From the NCBI GenBank assembly GCA_021323155.1, contig JAJTCI010000058.1:1-10132 (forward strand): a stretch of 10,132 nt of DNA, in the 5' to 3' direction. The notes beneath the pieces are model-generated. The model was not told the DNA's origin and ran no database searches. It saw only the letters and a list, made by a program, of their open reading frames with translations. Position 1 is the stretch's first letter, and each line of letters opens with the position of its first letter. Position numbers and translations under genes: made by a program. This DNA comes from Chitinophagaceae bacterium (GTDB lineage: Bacteria > Bacteroidota > Bacteroidia > Chitinophagales > Chitinophagaceae). Below are positions 6,196 to 10,132 of this stretch, piece after piece.

Positions 6196-7560
6196 ATGCA
6201 GAAACAAGATACTATTCTACAAAGGATCGCTTTTTATTTAAATCCGAACGACGGGAGATTTGAAGACCTTAACAAAGGGAACAAGACCCACAATATCATC
6301 AAAGACCTGACTGCCGGGTTTATCGTAGCAGCAGTGGCTATCCCACTGGCGATGGGCTTCGCAATGGCAAGTGGGTTACGGCCTGAGCAAGGCATCGTGG
6401 GCGGCGCGATCGCAGGATTGATGGGTGCGCTTTTCGGCGGCTCTAAGTACCAGGTCTATGGTCCAACAGCTGCGCTGATACCAGTGATCGCCGGCGTCAT
6501 GGCCAGGTACGATCACCGCGTACTGGTATTGATCTCTTTCATTGCAGGCTTCATGCTGATACTGTCCGGGATTTTCAAGTTGGGAAAGGTCATCGAAAAA
6601 GTGCCGCACTCGATTGTTGTAGGCTTCACCATCGGTATTGCCATCGTCATCGCCTTCTCACAGATCGGTGAAGTAATGGGGGTGAAGGAGAAAATAGGGT
6701 ACGGTATTATCGACCAGCTTAATTTTGTATTCAACAATATCAGCCGGGCGAATGTATACGCCGTTATGCTGGCGCTGCTCACCTTCGCCATCTGCAAAAC
6801 ACTCATCAAGATCTCTACTTTCATCCCCGCTCCTTTGATCGGGCTTGCTTTTGGATTTATCGCTGGGCAAACGTTCTGGAGCGATAACGGGCTGGTACTG
6901 ATCAAAGACAAATACGGTAGCATCCCGACAGATTTCTTCGTAATAACAGGACCACAACTACCTGTAACGATGGACGCGGCCACCATATTCAATATCATAT
7001 ATTTCGCCTTCGCGATCTACATCGTCTGCGCGATCGAAAGCCTCCTTTGTTCCAGGATGGCGGACAGGCTCGCCAATAATACCGGTCAGCCTTTTCATCC
7101 CAACAAGGAACTTTGGGGACAGGGATGGGTGAATATCTTCACGCCTTTGTTCAACGGGTTCCCTCATACCGGTGCCCTGGCCAGGACGGCGGTGAATATT
7201 CGTCTTGGTGCCGTATCGCCCCTTGCAGGTATCGCGAAGTTTGCGTTCAAACTGCTGATGGCGGCCTTCCTTGCCACCTACCTGGAACAGGTGCCCATGG
7301 CATGTATCGGTGGAATATTACTTTATGTAGCAAGCGGTATGGCGAAAATGAAAGAGATCAAAGAAGTGTTCGCCATGAACCGGTTTCATATTTTTCTAAT
7401 GTTCTATACCGCAGTAATGGTACCGGTAACTGGGTTTATGACTGCTGTAGTATCCGCGATCGTTATCTACATCATCAGTTACCGTTGGTTCGATAAACAG
7501 GAAAAGCGTGAAGAGGTCCACCATACCATCAAAGAGGCGGAGGAAGTGGCGCAGTATTAA
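6196..7560 (+). CDS. SulP-family anion (probable bicarbonate) transporter lacking a STAS domain
   Basis: This inner-membrane carrier of the SLC26/SulP family has 454 residues. After a cytosolic N-terminus of about 35 residues, many hydrophobic segments run to about residue 430. Family motifs are visible: DLTAGFIVAAVAIPLAMGFAMASG at 37-60, KYQVYGPTAALIPVIAG at 84-100, ESLLCSRMAD at 281-290, and FPHTGALARTAVNIRLGAVSPLAG at 322-344. The protein ends about 25 residues after the last helix in a charged tail (KQEKREEVHHTIKEAEE), with no STAS domain, although most SulP proteins carry one and run to about 550 residues. Family members move sulfate, bicarbonate, dicarboxylates or halides. The carbonic anhydrase gene 10 bases upstream argues for bicarbonate, as in BicA-like carriers. 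That substrate is inferred; sulfate cannot be excluded, although no sulfur-assimilation genes are nearby. A strong terminator follows 34 bases after the stop. Confidence 0.9.
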   Translation: MQKQDTILQRIAFYLNPNDGRFEDLNKGNKTHNIIKDLTAGFIVAAVAIPLAMGFAMASGLRPEQGIVGGAIAGLMGALFGGSKYQVYGPTAALIPVIAGVMARYDHRVLVLISFIAGFMLILSGIFKLGKVIEKVPHSIVVGFTIGIAIVIAFSQIGEVMGVKEKIGYGIIDQLNFVFNNISRANVYAVMLALLTFAICKTLIKISTFIPAPLIGLAFGFIAGQTFWSDNGLVLIKDKYGSIPTDFFVITGPQLPVTMDAATIFNIIYFAFAIYIVCAIESLLCSRMADRLANNTGQPFHPNKELWGQGWVNIFTPLFNGFPHTGALARTAVNIRLGAVSPLAGIAKFAFKLLMAAFLATYLEQVPMACIGGILLYVASGMAKMKEIKEVFAMNRFHIFLMFYTAVMVPVTGFMTAVVSAIVIYIISYRWFDKQEKREEVHHTIKEAEEVAQY

Positions 7561-7594
7561 TTTATAACATATAGGAGATGCATGTGAGATCGGC

Positions 7595-7623
7595 AGCCCC
7601 GGTATTTCTGCCGGGGCTTTTCT
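7595..7623 (+). terminator. Rho-independent terminator after the SulP-family gene
   Basis: GCCCCGG (7596-7602) pairs perfectly with CCGGGGC (7611-7617), extended by A7595-T7618, around an eight-base loop, and is followed directly by TTTTCT. The GC-rich stem and T-run make this the clearest terminator in the window. It separates the carbonic anhydrase/SulP unit from nhaA. Confidence 0.88.
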
Positions 7624-7647
7624 ATGTTTTACGACAACGCCATTTAG

Positions 7648-7654
7648 TATCTTG
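7648..7654 (+). promoter_or_regulatory. Weak -7-like element before nhaA
   Basis: TATCTTG resembles TAnnTTTG but is one T short. It ends three bases before the ATG at 7658. TGTTTT at 7625-7630 is a degenerate -33 candidate with a 17-base gap. A promoter is expected here because a strong terminator lies just upstream, but the match is imperfect. Confidence 0.3.
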
Positions 7655-7657
7655 CGG

Positions 7658-8842
7658 ATGATGCCGTCAAAAAGAACAGCGGTCAATGAACGACCATTGA
7701 CAAAACTTTTCAGAGACTTCTTCGAGAGTGAAAAAGCGGGCGGGATGATCCTGATCGCCTGTACTGTGGCATCGCTCCTTATTGCCAACTCCGGTTTCGG
7801 ACCATCGTATACTGGTTTCTGGTCGACGAGTTTCGGCAGCCATACATTGGAGCAGTGGATCAATGATGGCTTGATGACAATATTCTTTCTCCTGATCGGT
7901 TTGGAATTGGAACGGGAAATTTACAAGGGGGAATTGTCCAATCCCCGTGATGCATTGCTGCCTGTCTTCGCTGCAGCGGGAGGTATGATAGTTCCCGCGG
8001 CGATCTTTCTCTTCTTTAATTTCGGGACAGGAACCCAATCGGGCGCCGGCATCCCGATGGCTACCGATATCGCGTTTGCCTTAGGAATACTATCACTGCT
8101 TGGCAGGAGAGTGCCGGCTTCTTTGAAGATATTTCTAGCGGCGCTGGCAGTAATCGATGACCTCGGTGCAATACTCGTCATCGCTATCTTCTATACGGGA
8201 AATTTGGACTGGACCAGCTTATGGATATCGCTTGGCATCTTTGTCATCCTGCTGGTGTTGAACAGGGCAAAAGTGAGACACCTCGTTCCATACCTGCTTG
8301 GCGGAGTAGCCATGTGGTATTTTATGCTTCATTCGGGTGTGCATGCTACCATCACAGGGGTATTGCTGGCGTTCGCAATACCATTTGGTAACGGGAATGA
8401 AAAGTCCACATCCTACATTCTCCAGCATTTTCTTCACAGGCCCGTGGCTTTTTTTATCCTCCCGGTCTTTGCCTTGGCCAATACGGCAATTGCCATTGAT
8501 TCGGGTTCAGTGGATGCTTTGACCAGTAAATACGGACTTGGCGTGGCATTGGGCCTGGTCATCGGCAAACCGGTGGGCATCTTCTGCATCGCCTTCCTGG
8601 CAGTCGCATTAAAACTTTGCAAACTCCCTGGCGACCTTAACTGGAAACAGGTCATTGCCGTGGGATTCCTGGGCGGGATCGGCTTCACCATGTCAATCTT
8701 TATTACACTGCTTGCGTTCAATGACGCCACCGTGATACGGAATGTGAAGTTCGTTATCTTACTTTCTTCGCTGGCGGCCGGCATTATCGGGTATCTTTCT
8801 TTGCGGTTAACGCTCCCACGACATGAGCATATTTCACAGTAA
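7658..8842 (+). CDS. nhaA: Na+/H+ antiporter NhaA
   Basis: This inner-membrane antiporter exports one Na+ for two H+ taken up, controlling cytosolic Na+ and pH. From ATG 7658 the product has 394 residues, close to the family norm of about 390, with about 12 hydrophobic segments. Diagnostic motifs are LIGLELEREIYKGEL (80-94), PMATDIAFALGIL with the core Asp137 (133-145), AVIDDLGAILVIAIFYT with Asp167/Asp168 (164-180), HSGVHATITGVLLAF (225-239), and GKPVGIF containing Lys304. These match the Asp133, Asp163/164 and Lys300 positions of the E. coli protein within a few residues, so all ion-binding residues are present. The start is ambiguous among TTG 7652, ATG 7658 and ATG 7661. It follows the terminator after SulP and lies 26 bases before a carbonic anhydrase gene in the same direction, suggesting linked pH and bicarbonate control. 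Confidence 0.95.
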   Translation: MMPSKRTAVNERPLTKLFRDFFESEKAGGMILIACTVASLLIANSGFGPSYTGFWSTSFGSHTLEQWINDGLMTIFFLLIGLELEREIYKGELSNPRDALLPVFAAAGGMIVPAAIFLFFNFGTGTQSGAGIPMATDIAFALGILSLLGRRVPASLKIFLAALAVIDDLGAILVIAIFYTGNLDWTSLWISLGIFVILLVLNRAKVRHLVPYLLGGVAMWYFMLHSGVHATITGVLLAFAIPFGNGNEKSTSYILQHFLHRPVAFFILPVFALANTAIAIDSGSVDALTSKYGLGVALGLVIGKPVGIFCIAFLAVALKLCKLPGDLNWKQVIAVGFLGGIGFTMSIFITLLAFNDATVIRNVKFVILLSSLAAGIIGYLSLRLTLPRHEHISQ

Positions 8843-8864
8843 CTTACCTTGGATATTATATTTG
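8832..8864 (+). promoter_or_regulatory. Putative promoter for the second carbonic anhydrase
   Basis: TATATTTG at 8857-8864 is a perfect -7 match. TTTC at 8832-8835, 21 bases upstream, is a one-mismatch -33 box inside the end of nhaA. The -7 element ends only four bases before the ATG at 8869, so a transcript from here would have little or no leader. Read-through from nhaA is also likely given the 26-base gap. Confidence 0.45.
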
Positions 8865-8868
8865 TTAT

Positions 8869-9504
8869 ATGAAAACCTACGAGAAGCTCCTCCACAACAA
8901 TAAAGAATGGGCGAAGGCTGTGAACGAGGAAGACCCTGAATTCTTCGACCGGCTTGCCCATATCCAGACACCGGAGTTTCTCTGGATAGGTTGCAGCGAC
9001 AGCCGCGTGCCCGCGGACAGGATCACCGGCACCCAGCCAGGGGAGATCTTTGTCCACCGCAACATCGCGAATATGGTGGTCCATACCGACGTGAACCTGC
9101 TTAGCGTATTGGACTTCGCGGTTTCTTACCTGAAGGTGAAACACATCATCGTTTGCGGTCATTATGGTTGCGGCGGTGTGAAGGAAGCCATGTCTAATCA
9201 TGACCATCGTTATGTTTTGAACATGTGGCTGCGCAATATCAAGGATGTCTATCGCTGGCACCGGGATGAATTGGATGCCATCACAGATGAGACTGCGCGG
9301 TTTGACCGGCTGGTGGAACTAAACGTAGAGGAGCAGGTGATGCACCTGGCGAAGACATCAGTAGTGCAACGCGCCTGGAAACACGAACAGCAGCCCGATA
9401 TTCATGGATGGGTATACGGACTAAAAGATGGCCTGATCAAGCCGGTTTTCGAAATGAAAGCGGGCACGCGCATCGATCCCTTATATGAGTACGATGACCT
9501 GTAA
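8869..9504 (+). CDS. can: Type II beta-carbonic anhydrase
   Basis: This cytosolic zinc enzyme interconverts CO2 and bicarbonate and has 211 residues. Zinc ligands and dyad fall at the same numbers as in the E. coli Can enzyme: Cys42, Asp44 and Arg46 in GCSDSRVPAD, and His98 and Cys101 in CGHYGCGG. The residues known in the Haemophilus influenzae and E. coli enzymes to form a non-catalytic bicarbonate site also appear: Trp39, Arg64 and a Tyr in HGWVYGLKDG (Tyr183). This predicts an allosteric, pH-responsive type II enzyme. The rest of the fold is intact (EIFVHRNIANMV at 59-70, VLDFAVSYLKVKHIIVCGH at 80-98). It follows nhaA by 26 bases in the same direction and converges on the DNA glycosylase with 13 bases between stops. 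A promoter-like element lies right before the ATG. Class assignment is firm; the symbol is given by similarity to E. coli Can. Confidence 0.93.
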   Translation: MKTYEKLLHNNKEWAKAVNEEDPEFFDRLAHIQTPEFLWIGCSDSRVPADRITGTQPGEIFVHRNIANMVVHTDVNLLSVLDFAVSYLKVKHIIVCGHYGCGGVKEAMSNHDHRYVLNMWLRNIKDVYRWHRDELDAITDETARFDRLVELNVEEQVMHLAKTSVVQRAWKHEQQPDIHGWVYGLKDGLIKPVFEMKAGTRIDPLYEYDDL

Positions 9505-9517
9505 GCCACTCAACCCT

Positions 9518-10132
9518 TCAGCGTTTTCTTTGGCTCAGGTAATTATGCCACAATAGGTAGGCCGCGATGGTGCGATATGGCTTCCATTTGTCTGCGGCCG
9601 CTAGTATCCTCTCCTTTGTACAATCCGGTGGCAACTTCTTCACCTGTTTGATGCTCTTCACCAGTGCGACGTCGCCCAGTGGAAAGCAGTCGGTGCGCCC
9701 CAGGACCATCATCATATACACATCGGCGGTCCAGTCCCCAATTCCCCTTATTGTTTTCATAGACTCACGCACGTCTTCATCGCAAAGATGGTTCAGTGCA
9801 TTGACCGAGAATCGACGTGATCGGATCGCTTCAGCCAGGTACCTTACATAGGAAGCTTTTTGCCGGCTAAAATAGCAGGCACGGAGATCCTCGTCGTCTA
9901 GTTGCAACAGTTTTCCGGGTGTGATAGCGCCCAGTTTTTGCTTCAGCTTTGCCAGCGCGGCATTTGCCGACGCGAGTGAAACCTGTTGTTCGAGTATTAT
10001 ATGTACGAGTGTTTCAAATGATGGCTTCCTGCACCATAGGGGTGGGTAACCATGCATCGTTATGATGTGCCGCAAGTCCGTGTCTGTTGAGGCAACCGAA
10101 TCACAGAGCCTTGTAAAATTCGAATTATCGAA
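9518..10132 (-). CDS. AlkA-like DNA-3-methyladenine glycosylase (5' end outside window)
   Basis: This base-excision repair enzyme of the HhH-GPD superfamily removes alkylated bases from DNA. The frame stays open past the first internal TTG (10075) to the window edge, adding residues such as NFTRLCDSVASTDTDL that match the usual start of the glycosylase domain. The gene therefore begins beyond base 10132 and at least 204 residues are present. Visible features are the family opening HGYPPLW, then FETLVHIILEQQVSLASA, the helix-hairpin-helix TIRGIGDWTADVYMMM, and FPLGDVAL containing the catalytic-type Asp. There is no iron-sulfur cysteine cluster, unlike Nth/MutY, which supports the AlkA/3-methyladenine branch. 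The C-terminal KPYRTIAAYLLWHNY is also typical. It converges on the carbonic anhydrase gene and is unrelated to its function. The exact substrate range cannot be told from sequence. Confidence 0.88.
   Translation of the reverse strand, partial: FDNSNFTRLCDSVASTDTDLRHIITMHGYPPLWCRKPSFETLVHIILEQQVSLASANAALAKLKQKLGAITPGKLLQLDDEDLRACYFSRQKASYVRYLAEAIRSRRFSVNALNHLCDEDVRESMKTIRGIGDWTADVYMMMVLGRTDCFPLGDVALVKSIKQVKKLPPDCTKERILAAADKWKPYRTIAAYLLWHNYLSQRKR

Noticed and set aside
7561..7594. AGGAGATGCATG as a ribosome site with a start codon for a tiny gene after SulP
   Set aside because: The frame closes within a few codons and the stretch runs straight into a terminator hairpin.
8434..9261. 275-codon open frame on the minus strand over the nhaA end and the second carbonic anhydrase
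   Set aside because: It is antisense to two strongly recognised genes, its translation has no family-like motifs, and its openness follows from the codon use of the opposite strand.
9505..9517. Terminator between the second carbonic anhydrase and the DNA glycosylase
   Set aside because: The 13-base gap contains no inverted repeat or T-run.
1..10132. Mobile elements, CRISPR, toxin-antitoxin or phage-defence genes
   Set aside because: No transposase, integrase, repeat array, terminal repeats or small two-gene toxin pair was seen. Base composition and coding style look even across the window.

Overview
This window looks like ordinary chromosome from a member of the Bacteroidota, most likely the Chitinophagaceae/Sphingobacteriia side. 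That assignment is an inference from several things. Protein styles match (MetF, LptB with a C-terminal tail, a bacterial GH3-like protein). Start codons have almost no Shine-Dalgarno sequences in front of them. Several intergenic gaps carry the Bacteroidota-type promoter TTG-N19-21-TAnnTTTG. No tRNA, rRNA, insertion sequence, integrase, CRISPR array or phage gene was found. Coding density is high and no gene-free stretch exceeds about 110 bases.

Layout. 1-790 (+) is a TerC-family membrane protein whose start lies about two bases outside the window. It converges, with one base between stop codons, on metF (1745-792, -), methylenetetrahydrofolate reductase. A 110-bp divergent gap separates metF from lptB (1856-2638, +), the ATPase of the lipopolysaccharide exporter. 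A 96-bp gap holding a perfect 22-bp palindrome leads to a GH3-like adenylating enzyme (2735-4243, +). fabG (4304-5059, +), 3-oxoacyl-ACP reductase, follows under a good promoter. Then comes a 107-residue exported or membrane-anchored protein of unknown function (5085-5408, +), also with its own promoter.

The right half is a functional cluster. It contains a beta-carbonic anhydrase (5508-6185), a SulP-family anion transporter without a STAS domain (6196-7560), a rho-independent terminator (7595-7623), the Na+/H+ antiporter NhaA (7658-8842) and a second, type II beta-carbonic anhydrase (8869-9504). All four genes are on the + strand. The window ends with a convergent, 5'-incomplete AlkA-like DNA glycosylase (9518 to the window edge, -).

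How the genes may work together. The SulP protein next to a carbonic anhydrase suggests bicarbonate transport coupled to CO2/HCO3- interconversion. NhaA next to the second carbonic anhydrase suggests linkage to Na+ and H+ balance. Some SulP transporters (BicA) are Na+-dependent bicarbonate carriers, so the four genes may form one inorganic-carbon, Na+ and pH homeostasis module, made as two transcription units separated by the terminator. This is the most system-like feature of the window, but it is inferred from gene families and order only. The other second-look items are the 22-bp palindrome before the GH3-like gene and a set of promoter -7 elements that sit only 3-5 bases before start codons, which predicts leaderless or nearly leaderless mRNAs.
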